Below are positions 17,558 to 25,558 of a stretch of DNA of 64,000 bases, in pieces. Position numbers and translations under genes: made by a program. The notes beneath the pieces were generated by a model that made no database searches, was not told the origin of the DNA, and saw nothing but the letters and a program-made list of their open reading frames with translations. The stretch is from Geobacter sp. AOG2 (lineage in GTDB: Bacteria > Desulfobacterota > Desulfuromonadia > Geobacterales > Pseudopelobacteraceae): positions 2,732,158 to 2,796,157 of the forward strand of contig NZ_BLJA01000001.1 of assembly GCF_019972295.1 (NCBI RefSeq), given 5' to 3'. Each line of letters begins with the position of its first letter. Position 1 is the stretch's first letter.

Positions 17558-19027
17558 ATGCACCTGAAGAAGAAAGCCCCCGCAGCATTTGTCGCGATCC
17601 TCGCGCTCGGCATGTTCGCCGGGACGGCGCTGGCCGCCTCGCCGGTCTTCGATGTTGACCGGACGTTGTATCCTTACTATCCGTCACTCATCACGTGGAA
17701 TAAATCCAGGGCCGAATTCACCCCGCCAAGCGTCTGCAAGGATTGCCACGTCAAGCAGTACAAGGAATGGACCGGTTCGGTTCATAGCCTCGCGTTCCGG
17801 GACCCGGTCTACCTGGGAGAACTCAACAAAGCGAAAAAGGCGGTCGGCCACGAGATCACGCGGCAGTGCGAAGGGTGCCACTCCCCGGCCGGCATGGTAA
17901 CGGGTGAGATCAAGGGGCCGGGGAATGCCGGACTGAGTGAAATGGCCCTGGCCGGGGTTTCCTGCGACATCTGCCATTCCATCAGCGGGGTCACCCACTG
18001 GCAGACCCCCTCCCATGAACCGGAAAACGGCTCCTTCATCCTCACGCCGGGCATTGAGACCAAGGAAGGGGTGCAACTGGTCAAACGCGGCCCGATCAAG
18101 CCATACGACGGATGCGGCGGCGGGTTCCATGAATGCGCCGAGTCCGGGCTCCATCTTCAGGCCGACCTCTGCGCCTCATGCCACCAGGTCTATCACTACG
18201 ACGCCCACTTCCCCCTGGAAGCGACGTACATCGAATGGAAACACGGTCCCTACGCCCAGAAGAACATCATGTGCCAGGACTGCCATATGGTGGATATCCA
18301 GGGATTCAAACGTTCCGCCGAAGAATTCAAAAAACCGGAGCGGAGCGAGTACCGGCATTATTTCAGCGGGGCCAACTACCTGTTGACCTATCTTGCCGCC
18401 GGAGCCGCCAGGAAAGCAGGGGATAACGATCAGGCGAAAATCCTGATGAAGCAGTACGAGATGGCGGTGGAACGTTTGCAGTCGGCAGGGGACCTGGAGC
18501 TGTCCCCGGTGTATCGGAACGGACGGCTGGCGGAGGTCCGGGTGCGCGTCAAAAACATCCGGGCGGGGCATAATCTGCCCACATCGCTCACCAATGTCAG
18601 GCAGATGTGGCTGGAGATCACGGCAAAGGACGAAACGGGAAAGGTCGTCATGACCAGCGGCGCGGTCAAAAGCGACGGCACGTTGCCCGACGATACCCGC
18701 ATCTTCAACTCCGACGGCATGGGGGATAATTTTCACTTTGCCGTGGACCCGTGGGTGGTTACCGCCTTCTCCCGGCACGACACCATTCCACCCCGGGGCT
18801 ACAAAGACGTCTATTACGGGATTGCCGCCCCTGAAAATGCGAAATCGCTGTCCCTGGAAGTAAAACTCCGTTACCGGCAGGCGGACCAGAAGGTTGCCGA
18901 GGCGTTGTTGGCCGCCGTGCCCAAGGACATCGACCTGGAGAAAATCTACGGGCTCAAGGTGGTGCCGCCCCTTCCCGTGGTTGACATGGTGGTCAGGCAG
19001 TCGGCATTTGCCACGCAACAGCCTTGA
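17558..19027 (+). CDS. Periplasmic multihaem c-type cytochrome (c554-like)
   Basis: 489 residues. Signal peptide 1-26 (ending TALAAS), then five CxxCH motifs in the first 250 residues: CKDCH, CEGCH, CDICH, CASCH and CQDCH, arranged as in the cytochrome c554/NrfA-type superfamily. An extra CGGGFHECAES segment lies between haems three and four. The C-terminal half (about 275-480) has no haem and contains a beta-rich domain (ELSPVYRNGRLAEVRVRVKN and later strands). The split into a haem head and an Ig-like tail is seen in some dissimilatory multihaem proteins. Its substrate is unknown; a terminal or intermediate role in periplasmic electron flow is likely. Confidence 0.88.
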   Translation: MHLKKKAPAAFVAILALGMFAGTALAASPVFDVDRTLYPYYPSLITWNKSRAEFTPPSVCKDCHVKQYKEWTGSVHSLAFRDPVYLGELNKAKKAVGHEITRQCEGCHSPAGMVTGEIKGPGNAGLSEMALAGVSCDICHSISGVTHWQTPSHEPENGSFILTPGIETKEGVQLVKRGPIKPYDGCGGGFHECAESGLHLQADLCASCHQVYHYDAHFPLEATYIEWKHGPYAQKNIMCQDCHMVDIQGFKRSAEEFKKPERSEYRHYFSGANYLLTYLAAGAARKAGDNDQAKILMKQYEMAVERLQSAGDLELSPVYRNGRLAEVRVRVKNIRAGHNLPTSLTNVRQMWLEITAKDETGKVVMTSGAVKSDGTLPDDTRIFNSDGMGDNFHFAVDPWVVTAFSRHDTIPPRGYKDVYYGIAAPENAKSLSLEVKLRYRQADQKVAEALLAAVPKDIDLEKIYGLKVVPPLPVVDMVVRQSAFATQQP

Positions 19028-19085
19028 CCGGAGCCGTTGCGGCAGCGGCAAACGCACGTGCCCATAACAAACTAACGGAGACGCT

Positions 19086-19850
19086 ATGGAACAGTTTCTG
19101 GCAACGGTAAAGGAAACCGTCAACCCCGCCACCCACCCCGTGGGCGTCAACCTGGTACGTGATGCCGCGCAGGTCGAAGGATTGAAGATCAAGGTGCGCG
19201 GCAAGCGTCTGGCGATTTGCCAGCAAATCGCCTACAGCCGCATGTATTCCTGGTCGACCTGGACCGAGGCGGAGACGGGACATTGTGTGCTGGGAGCGTC
19301 CTGTGCCGGCATGATACCCCCGCCGGAGCGGGTCCTGGACGGTTCGGTCAATGCGGGCATCTATCAGGAGACCAAAGAGGCGGCGGCGGCCATGCAAAGA
19401 CTGATGCCGCGGGTCGAACCCGGCGTCGCGGGTGTCCTGACCTACCCGCTGGCCCGCCCTTTCGAGGGATTGCCCCCCGATATGGTCGTGGTCTATGTGA
19501 ACTCGGCCCAGGCGATGCGCTTCGTGCAGGCCTTCCTGTACCAGGAGGGCGGGGAGTTCGTCATGAAATCGTCCGGGGACGCGGGGGTCTGTTCCCGGAC
19601 CGTTGCCCAGGTAAAACTGACCAATGAGCCGACGGTGGAGATACCCTGCATGGGAGACCGGCGCTTTGCCATGACCCAGGATCACGAGTTGATCGTCGGC
19701 ATCCCCTTCGAATGGCTGGGCCGCACCGCAAAAGGGCTGGCGGCGACCCACAAGGCGGGAATCCGTTACCCGGTACCGTTCCAGATCCCCGCGGAATGCG
19801 AATTGCCGCCGGATTACATCACCAGCGGGGACGATGCCGGACCGGCCTGA
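19086..19850 (+). CDS. DUF169 family protein
   Basis: 254 residues, full length for DUF169. Recognised from the N-terminal pattern PATHPVGVNLV, the cysteine-bearing LAICQQIAYSR and GHCVLGASCAG, and the C-terminal QDHELIVGIPFEWL. No signal peptide. DUF169 proteins are common in anaerobes and often sit beside redox genes; the biochemical activity is not established. The conserved cysteines suggest thiol or metal chemistry. It follows the cytochrome at 58 bases and precedes a small membrane protein and a rhodanese, probably as one operon. Confidence 0.85.
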   Translation: MEQFLATVKETVNPATHPVGVNLVRDAAQVEGLKIKVRGKRLAICQQIAYSRMYSWSTWTEAETGHCVLGASCAGMIPPPERVLDGSVNAGIYQETKEAAAAMQRLMPRVEPGVAGVLTYPLARPFEGLPPDMVVVYVNSAQAMRFVQAFLYQEGGEFVMKSSGDAGVCSRTVAQVKLTNEPTVEIPCMGDRRFAMTQDHELIVGIPFEWLGRTAKGLAATHKAGIRYPVPFQIPAECELPPDYITSGDDAGPA

Positions 19851-19873
19851 CGGCCTCACGGGCGGGAGATATC

Positions 19874-20092
19874 ATGAATAGATTGCTCGACTACCAGTTT
19901 CTCATCCCGCTGGTCCTGCTGCTCGGCTTTGCGCCGTTCTATCCCCAGCCGCATATCGTGGAGAAGATCAGGATGCTGCTGGCCGGAACCCTGAAACGGC
20001 CCATCGATATCTTCGACCTGTTCTGGCACGCCTGGCCCTTTGCCCTGCTTGCCTACCGGATAATCCGGGACCTGGGGCGCCAGGCCGGGTGA
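19874..20092 (+). CDS. Small membrane protein of the DUF169/rhodanese operon
   Basis: 72 residues from ATG 19874 with GGGAGAT upstream. One helix at the N-terminus (about 8-22, FLIPLVLLLGFAPFY) and a second, amphipathic one (about 44-60, FDLFWHAWPFALLAYR). The PQPHIVEKIRML segment between them is hydrophilic. I recognise no named family. It lies 23 bases after the DUF169 gene and 41 before the rhodanese start. Confidence 0.7.
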   Translation: MNRLLDYQFLIPLVLLLGFAPFYPQPHIVEKIRMLLAGTLKRPIDIFDLFWHAWPFALLAYRIIRDLGRQAG

Positions 20093-20133
20093 CGCAACAG
20101 TTTGAAACAGACATTTTCAACAAAGGAGAGGTA

Positions 20134-20442
20134 ATGGAACCGCAAGAACTGCTGAAACGCATGAAAACGAAAAAAGCGCCGACGGTGGTGGATGTCCGCA
20201 CGATCTTCGAGTTCCGCAAAGGTCACATCCCCGGAGTAGTCCACGCCCCGACCTGGAAGATCCTGCTGAAGCTGGCACGCCTCCCTTCCGACAGGGACAC
20301 CGAGATGGTGGTGACCTGCGAGCTTGGCCCCCGCGCCCAGATAGCAAAGGGATTGCTCAATCTGTACGGCTACCGGAACGTGGTGCTTCTCGCCGGGCAG
20401 ATGGCCGGTTGGCGGAGGGCCGGGCTCCCCCAGGAAAAATGA
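20134..20442 (+). CDS. Single-domain rhodanese
   Basis: 102 residues from ATG 20134, chosen for the AAAGGAGAG site; the upstream GTG has none. Rhodanese landmarks are VVDVRTIFEFRKGHIPGVVHAP and the active loop VVTCELGPRAQIAKGLL, where the Cys starts a six-residue loop as in sulfurtransferases. The final GWRRAGLP motif is typical. It probably carries persulfide sulfur in the cytoplasm, in line with the surrounding sulfur-flavoured genes. Confidence 0.9.
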   Translation: MEPQELLKRMKTKKAPTVVDVRTIFEFRKGHIPGVVHAPTWKILLKLARLPSDRDTEMVVTCELGPRAQIAKGLLNLYGYRNVVLLAGQMAGWRRAGLPQEK

Positions 20443-20476
20443 CGCACGGTACGGTGTCGGCCGTTCTTCCGGCGCC

Positions 20477-20510
20477 ACGGGTCGCAACCACGGGGATGGT
20501 CGCGACCCGT
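20477..20510. terminator. Hairpin between convergent genes
   Basis: Perfect 9-bp stem ACGGGTCGC...GCGACCCGT with a 16-base loop, midway between the rhodanese and UspA genes. It has no T-run, so it is either a bidirectional stop of weak type or a structural repeat. Confidence 0.4.
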
Positions 20511-20538
20511 CCGCGCCCAGCGGACTACCGGAATCTTC

Positions 20539-20988
20539 TCACGCGGGCACCGGACGCACGGTCAGCACCGGACAGGGAGAGGTTTTCACCACCCGCTCCG
20601 CGGTGCTGCCGAAGATGAAGTGGTCAAACCCCTGCCGGCCGTGAGTGCCCATGACGATCAGGGATGCTTTTTCCTCGGCGGCCTTCCTGAGAATCTCCTC
20701 GTGGGGTATCCCGATTACCACGCATGCCGTTGCATCGGGAAACCGCTCCGTCAATCCTCCGCAAAAATCCGCCATTCTGCTTTTTGCCCCTTCCTCAACC
20801 TGCTTGTCCAACTCGTCGAAGGAGACGTCGGGCACGTAGAAATTCCGCAAATCCACCTGATGGGCAACCACATGAACGATGACCAGGCGGGCGCCGTAGG
20901 TCGTGGCCAGGGTCGCGGCGTAATCGAAGGCATAATCCGATACTTCGGAAAAATCCGTGGCAAACAGGATGGTGTCGATGGTTTTCAT
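20539..20988 (-). CDS. Universal stress protein (UspA family)
   Basis: 149 residues from ATG 20988 (AAAGGGA upstream); the open frame extends 21 codons further without a ribosome site. It has TILFATDFSEVSDYAF at the N-terminus and the ATP-binding G-x2-G-x9-G-[ST] motif in GTHGRQGFDHFIFGSTAE. Nucleotide-binding UspA proteins act as cytoplasmic stress adaptors. It shares the minus strand with the transporter at 21017, 28 bases upstream, and is probably co-transcribed with it. Confidence 0.93.
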   Translation of the reverse strand: MKTIDTILFATDFSEVSDYAFDYAATLATTYGARLVIVHVVAHQVDLRNFYVPDVSFDELDKQVEEGAKSRMADFCGGLTERFPDATACVVIGIPHEEILRKAAEEKASLIVMGTHGRQGFDHFIFGSTAERVVKTSPCPVLTVRPVPA

Positions 20989-21016
20989 GGCATGTCCCTT
21001 TCCGTTGTAGCCTGCT

Positions 21017-21949
21017 TCAGCTAATCCAGCCAATGAGTATGGCCGTTGCACTCGTTACCGACACAATCGCCCAGAGTATGACGCCTTGAGCCAGCGGTTT
21101 TACGCCCGTTCTGCCCAGGACCTCCCTGGTCAGGCCGCAGCCGATCAGGAAGAGCGTAACCACCAGGCTCTGCTTCGCCACGCCGTTCAGCGGGTTCCAG
21201 ACCTGATTGAACTGGGGCAGCGCTGTTTTGATGGCCGCGGCTGCTATGAAGCCGATGATGAAGAGCGGAACCTTCACCTTTCCCTCCGACTTGGTAAACC
21301 AGGCGGCGACCAGGGCGGAAGGCATGATCCACAATGCCCGGGTCAGTTTGACCGTTGTGCCGATGGCCAGGGCAAGCCCGCCGTAGGCCGCCGCGGCCCC
21401 CACCACGCTGCTGGTGTCGTGGATGGCCAAGGCGGACCAGAGCCCGAATTGGCGTTGCCCCATGCCGAGAAGGTGCCCCAGGGGAGGAAACAGGATCAAG
21501 GCAATGGAATTGAGGGTGAAGACCGTGGCCAGGGCAACGCCCGTTTCCTCGGCCTCCGCCTTGATAACCGGGGCCATGGCCGCTATGGCGCTGCCGCCGC
21601 AGATGGCGGACCCGAAACATATCAAGGTTGAGGTGCGCCGGGGGATTTTGAACGACCTGCCCAGCAGATACCCTACGATCATGGTGAAGCTGATGCTGAC
21701 GGCGGTGTACAGGAAGGCATCCTTGCCGGTTTTAAGAAGCTCCGGCAGATTCATGCCGAATCCCAGGCCGACCACCGAGGCTTGCAGCAAGCGCCTGCTC
21801 CAGGTGGACGTGGTCGCGCTCCAGGGATTGCCGATCGCGATCCCGAAGGTGATCCCTGCCACCAGCGCAATGGGGGCGCTTACCCCCGGCCAGCAACAAA
21901 CCGCCAACAGCACCCAGAACACCGCTTTCAAGAGATTACCGTTTTTCAC
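21017..21949 (-). CDS. YeiH-type putative sulfate/sulfonate exporter
   Basis: 310 residues from GTG 21949, preferred because AAAGGAG lies six bases before it; upstream codons are open but AT-rich promoter-like DNA. About ten hydrophobic helices. Family signatures are GITFGIAIGNPW, ASVVGLGFGMNL, CFGSAICGGSAIAAMAPVI and AIHDTSSVVGAAAAYG. The last carries the conserved His/Asp of the PSE family. Members are linked to sulfate, sulfite or taurine export, but substrates are rarely proven. It is divergent from a LysR gene, the classic yeiH/yeiE layout. Confidence 0.9.
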   Translation of the reverse strand: MKNGNLLKAVFWVLLAVCCWPGVSAPIALVAGITFGIAIGNPWSATTSTWSRRLLQASVVGLGFGMNLPELLKTGKDAFLYTAVSISFTMIVGYLLGRSFKIPRRTSTLICFGSAICGGSAIAAMAPVIKAEAEETGVALATVFTLNSIALILFPPLGHLLGMGQRQFGLWSALAIHDTSSVVGAAAAYGGLALAIGTTVKLTRALWIMPSALVAAWFTKSEGKVKVPLFIIGFIAAAAIKTALPQFNQVWNPLNGVAKQSLVVTLFLIGCGLTREVLGRTGVKPLAQGVILWAIVSVTSATAILIGWIS

Positions 21950-21974
21950 ACCGGGCTCCTTTGCTACGAAGATA

Positions 21975-22003
21975 TTGACACTATAGACAAAGCCGAATAT
22001 AAA
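21975..22003 (+). promoter_or_regulatory. Promoter of the lysR-type gene
   Basis: TTGACA, 17-bp spacer, TATAAA: a near-consensus sigma-70 promoter reading toward the LysR gene. Its -10 lies inside the inverted repeat at 21997. Confidence 0.6.
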
Positions 22004-22025
22004 TAAAAATGAATAATATTTATAT
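21997..22025. promoter_or_regulatory. Inverted repeat in the yeiH/lysR intergenic region
   Basis: Perfect arms ATATAAAT (21997-22004) and ATTTATAT (22018-22025) separated by 13 bases. Its size and place suit a LysR-type regulator binding site controlling both divergent genes. Confidence 0.5.
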
Positions 22026-22047
22026 TTAGCATCAATTGGATTGAACA

Positions 22048-22944
22048 ATGTCATTATCCCTCCGACAGTTGGAGATATTCGAAAAGATTGCCGCCACCGG
22101 CAGCGTCACACGAGCGGGCGAGGAATTGTTCCTGACCCAATCGGCGGTCAGCATGGCCTTGTCGCAGTTGGAACAGATGAGCGCGACCCCTCTGTTCGAA
22201 CGGGCCGGAAGACGTCTCCTCCTGAACGACAGCGGGCGCTTGCTGCTGAAAGACGCCCGCGAGGTCCTTCTGGCCGTCAAGCGCATCGAGCGCCAACTCC
22301 AGGGCGATGGCGACCAGGAAATGGTGGGTGAATTGCTGGTGGGGGGGAGCACCACGATCGGGAATTACCTGCTGCCGGCACTGCTGGGAATCTTTGCCAA
22401 ACGCTATCCGAAGACCAGGGTGGAATTACAGGTGGGCAACACGCACCAGGTGGCGGAGTGGCTGGAAAACGGCTCCCTCGATATCGCGTTCGTCGAGGGA
22501 CCGTGCCACAGCAGGGGGCTGGTCTCCGTCCATTGGCAGGACGACGAACTTGTGGTGGTGACGGGCCCGGAACATTCCTGGGCCGGGGTTCGGGCCGTCA
22601 CGCCGGACATGCTCGCATCGGCCCCCTGGATCATGCGCGAAAAAGGTTCCGGCACCCGCGAGATCTTCGAGGACGCCATGGAGAAGGCAGGGATCGGCTA
22701 TTCCATATCGCTGGAATTCGGCCATACCGAGGCCATCAAGAACGGCGTCGCCTCGGGGCTCGGGGTAAGCTGCCTGTCGCGTATAGCCGTGCGCCGCGAG
22801 CTTGAGTATGGCCTGCTTGTGGAAGTGGCAAGCCCGCTGATGCTCAAACGTTCCCTTTCCCTGCTCAAACGGCGAGAGAGTCACTGTTCGCCCCTGTTGG
22901 CGGCCTTTCTGGAGGTGTCCGGCGGGCGGTGGGAGGTGAGGTGA
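22048..22944 (+). CDS. LysR-family transcriptional regulator (YeiE-like)
   Basis: 298 residues. N-terminal winged helix (LRQLEIFEKIAATGSVTRAGE, then LTQSAVSMALSQLE) and a C-terminal periplasmic-binding-like effector domain (about 93-290, ELLVGGSTTIGNYLLP onward). This closely follows the CysB/YeiE branch. It is divergent from the YeiH-type exporter by 98 bases, so it very likely controls that gene and itself. The effector is probably a small oxoanion of sulfur; that is inference from family and context. No strong ribosome site precedes ATG 22048. Confidence 0.93.
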   Translation: MSLSLRQLEIFEKIAATGSVTRAGEELFLTQSAVSMALSQLEQMSATPLFERAGRRLLLNDSGRLLLKDAREVLLAVKRIERQLQGDGDQEMVGELLVGGSTTIGNYLLPALLGIFAKRYPKTRVELQVGNTHQVAEWLENGSLDIAFVEGPCHSRGLVSVHWQDDELVVVTGPEHSWAGVRAVTPDMLASAPWIMREKGSGTREIFEDAMEKAGIGYSISLEFGHTEAIKNGVASGLGVSCLSRIAVRRELEYGLLVEVASPLMLKRSLSLLKRRESHCSPLLAAFLEVSGGRWEVR

Positions 22945-23112
22945 CCGGACCCCACGCCTTCCCCGACAAGATGGAGAAGCGCGCCGGAGAGTACACAGGA
23001 TACGTTTTGCTAGTTTACAGTAATCTTTATTATATTAATAAGGTTTATAACCTACTAAAATAGTTTGCAATAGTTGTTAGCCCATTTATTTTGAGGTATA
23101 TCCGTTTCATTC

Positions 23113-23216
23113 TTGACACTTAAAATCTCCGTGCTATTTTGAAGCAAATTAAAATCCTATAGTTTTGGCAAAGGCGCCGCGGACAACTACAAATCCACGG
23201 CGCCTTTTTCTTTTTT
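23113..23216 (+). ncRNA. Possible short transcript ending at a strong terminator
   Basis: TTGACA (23113), 16-bp spacer, TATTTT (23135) would start RNA near 23147. A strong hairpin AAAGGCGCCG...CGGCGCCTTT (23170-23207) followed by TTCTTTTTTT ends it, giving about 65 nt. It could be a small RNA or an attenuated leader of the chemoreceptor gene. The surrounding 22945-23364 region has no gene I can support and is AT-rich in its first half. Confidence 0.4.
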
Positions 23217-23364
23217 TGTCCGCTGGCGGCGGTGCATGAGTCCAAAAACTCCCGCGGTAGTAATGTCGCGGAAGCCGGCTATGGGACACAATCTATTCGG
23301 AAAGAACGCTTCCACCTGTCATAGGCATAATGTCGTCATTCCAAGGGAGAAGGAGTACGCAGCC

Positions 23365-25284
23365 ATGTTATTTTCCCCGGTAATTCACTTGATGACCCAG
23401 TTGAGGATCAGCCAGAAGGTACTTCTTCTTATCGTCATCATGACAATACCGTTGGCCATGATGTCGTATTACCTCGTGGCGGAGACACGGGAGAATATCA
23501 ATTTCTCGGGAAAAGAACGGCTTGGCATGAAATGCATGCCCTTTGGATACGGCCTGCTCGATTCCGTGATAAGCCTGAGACAGAACGGCAGCGGCAAGAC
23601 GGATATCGCCGCATTCGAAGGTTCCGTCAAAGGGATTGACGGCGGCCTGCTCTCGAAGGATGCGCTGGATGCGCTGCAAAAGGCCGGCGGTGCGCAAACC
23701 GGGAATATCGACGCCATCGGCGATGCGGTTGTGGCGGCCATAGCGGATATTGCCGACAATTCCAACCTGACGTTGGACCCGGACATAGACAGCTACTACC
23801 TGATGGACATACTCACCACCAGACTGCCGGCCATTATGGATACGACATCGAGGGTGACCGTCCTGGTCCGCAGGATAGAGGCAGCCAAAACCCTCTCCGC
23901 CGACGACAAAACCCAGCTCATTGTCTATCTCGGCCAGATTGCGGCACTCAGGAACGCCATTTCCGGGGATGTGGCCAAGGTGTACAAGGTCACGCCCGCC
24001 ATCAAAACCAAGCTGGACAGCGCCATCCAATCGATCATATCCCCATCGGCGCAGTTCGAGGAAGCGATCAACAAGACCTTGCTGGCCCCTTCGGTTGTTT
24101 TCGACGAATCCGTTCTTGCGCCGGGCCTCGCAGTCATCCAGCACGGGGCGGCGACGTACGCACCGCTCGGCAACGAACTCGACTCCCTGTTGGAGGCGAG
24201 AATACACAAGTACAGCTCCAGGATGACCACACGCCTCGTTATCGTGAGTGTAATATTTCTTGTGGCGCTCTGGATCGCCTCGGGCTTCTATTTCGCGACC
24301 CGCAGGGCGGTCGGTGCCATCCATGAAGGAATAAGCGCCGTGGCCGCCGGAAATTTCAAAGCGGAGATCACGGTGGCGTCCAAGGACGATTTCGGGGATA
24401 TTTCCCGCAGTCTGTCCAATATGTCGGCGGATTTGCGGCTCATGGTCGATGCCATAGCGGCGTCGGCCGTACACGTTGCCACGGCTTCGGCGCAATTGCA
24501 CGCAACAGCCAACCAGGTTACGGACATTTCCAGCGATATTACGGAACGCGTCACGACCATGGCGACATCGACCGAGGAGATGTCGGCGACAAGCAACGAG
24601 ATTTCAAGAAGTTGCTATTCGGCGGCGGAGGATGCGATACATTCCGGGAATGTAGCCCAGGAAGGGGTCACGGTTTTCAATGAGGCGGTCGCCGGGATGG
24701 TTGCAATAACGGACATCGTCAACAATGCCGCTCTCTCCATCCGCAATCTCGGCGCCAAGTCCGAGCAGATCGGCGCGATAATAGGCACTATTGAGGACAT
24801 TGCCGACCAAACGAACCTGCTGGCCCTGAATGCGGCCATCGAAGCCGCACGGGCCGGCGAGCAGGGGCGCGGTTTCGCCGTGGTGGCCGACGAGGTGCGC
24901 GCCCTGGCCGAAAGGACGACCAAGGCGACAAAAGAGATTGGCGATATGATCAAGGCCATACAAACGGAAACATCCCAGGCGGTCAGGGTTATGGAGAGCG
25001 GGGGCAAGGAGACGGAGAGTGGCGGGGCATCGGTCAAAAAAGCGGAACAATCCCTGGGGACCATCCTCGAGAAGGTGACATCGGTTTCCACGCAGATCGC
25101 CCAGATCGCCACGGCAGCCGAGGAGCAGGCGGCCACTTCAGGCGAAATCTCCGGCAGCATCTATCAGATCACCACTGCCGCGAAACTGATGGTGCGCAGC
25201 TCGGAAGAGACAACCTCGACCGCCGCGCAGTTGGCCCAGGAATCACAAAATCTCCGGGGGATGGTGGACAAGTTCGTCCTCTGA
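23365..25284 (+). CDS. Methyl-accepting chemotaxis protein
   Basis: 639 residues from ATG 23365, which has AAGGAG upstream; the open frame continues upstream over the terminator and is not used. Membrane helix (about 20-40), a long helical periplasmic domain (about 42-285), a second helix (about 292-315), HAMP (about 316-370) and the cytoplasmic signalling hairpin. The hairpin tip [20 protein letters not shown] is intact, and so is the following [17 protein letters not shown]. No CheR-tethering pentapeptide ends the protein. It should bind a ligand through a four-helix-like sensor and control CheA. The ligand is not predictable. Confidence 0.95.
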   Translation: MLFSPVIHLMTQLRISQKVLLLIVIMTIPLAMMSYYLVAETRENINFSGKERLGMKCMPFGYGLLDSVISLRQNGSGKTDIAAFEGSVKGIDGGLLSKDALDALQKAGGAQTGNIDAIGDAVVAAIADIADNSNLTLDPDIDSYYLMDILTTRLPAIMDTTSRVTVLVRRIEAAKTLSADDKTQLIVYLGQIAALRNAISGDVAKVYKVTPAIKTKLDSAIQSIISPSAQFEEAINKTLLAPSVVFDESVLAPGLAVIQHGAATYAPLGNELDSLLEARIHKYSSRMTTRLVIVSVIFLVALWIASGFYFATRRAVGAIHEGISAVAAGNFKAEITVASKDDFGDISRSLSNMSADLRLMVDAIAASAVHVATASAQLHATANQVTDISSDITERVTTMATSTEEMSATSNEISRSCYSAAEDAIHSGNVAQEGVTVFNEAVAGMVAITDIVNNAALSIRNLGAKSEQIGAIIGTIEDIADQTNLLALNAAIEAARAGEQGRGFAVVADEVRALAERTTKATKEIGDMIKAIQTETSQAVRVMESGGKETESGGASVKKAEQSLGTILEKVTSVSTQIAQIATAAEEQAATSGEISGSIYQITTAAKLMVRSSEETTSTAAQLAQESQNLRGMVDKFVL

Positions 25285-25420
25285 TGCAGCACCCAATCGG
25301 GGCGGGGCCATACGTCGACAAAACATGCCCTGAGGCCAAGGTTCCACACAAAACAAAAAATAACGCCCGCATTCCGGCCAGTTACACATATCTACTTGTA
25401 ATAAAAGCACTAACTGCCGA

Positions 25421-25499
25421 TTGACGTACCGGCCAAAACCGGGCATACTATCCGCACATACCACCGGACGGGAACTCTTGAGAGGTCCCGTTCTTTTTT
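25421..25499 (+). promoter_or_regulatory. dnaE promoter followed by a leader terminator
   Basis: TTGACG, 17-bp spacer, CATACT (25421-25449). Within about 15 bases of the expected start a hairpin forms: ACGGGA-A-CTCT-TG-AGAG-G-TCCCGT (25468-25491), followed by TTCTTTTTT. dnaE starts 60 bases later. This may be an attenuator or the end of a tiny RNA. Bases 25285-25420 hold nothing else I can support. Confidence 0.5.
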
Positions 25500-25558
25500 G
25501 CATCCGGCTCCGCTTCCCCTTCGTCAATAACGCTTGTTCGCTCTCAAAAGGTCTTGCC

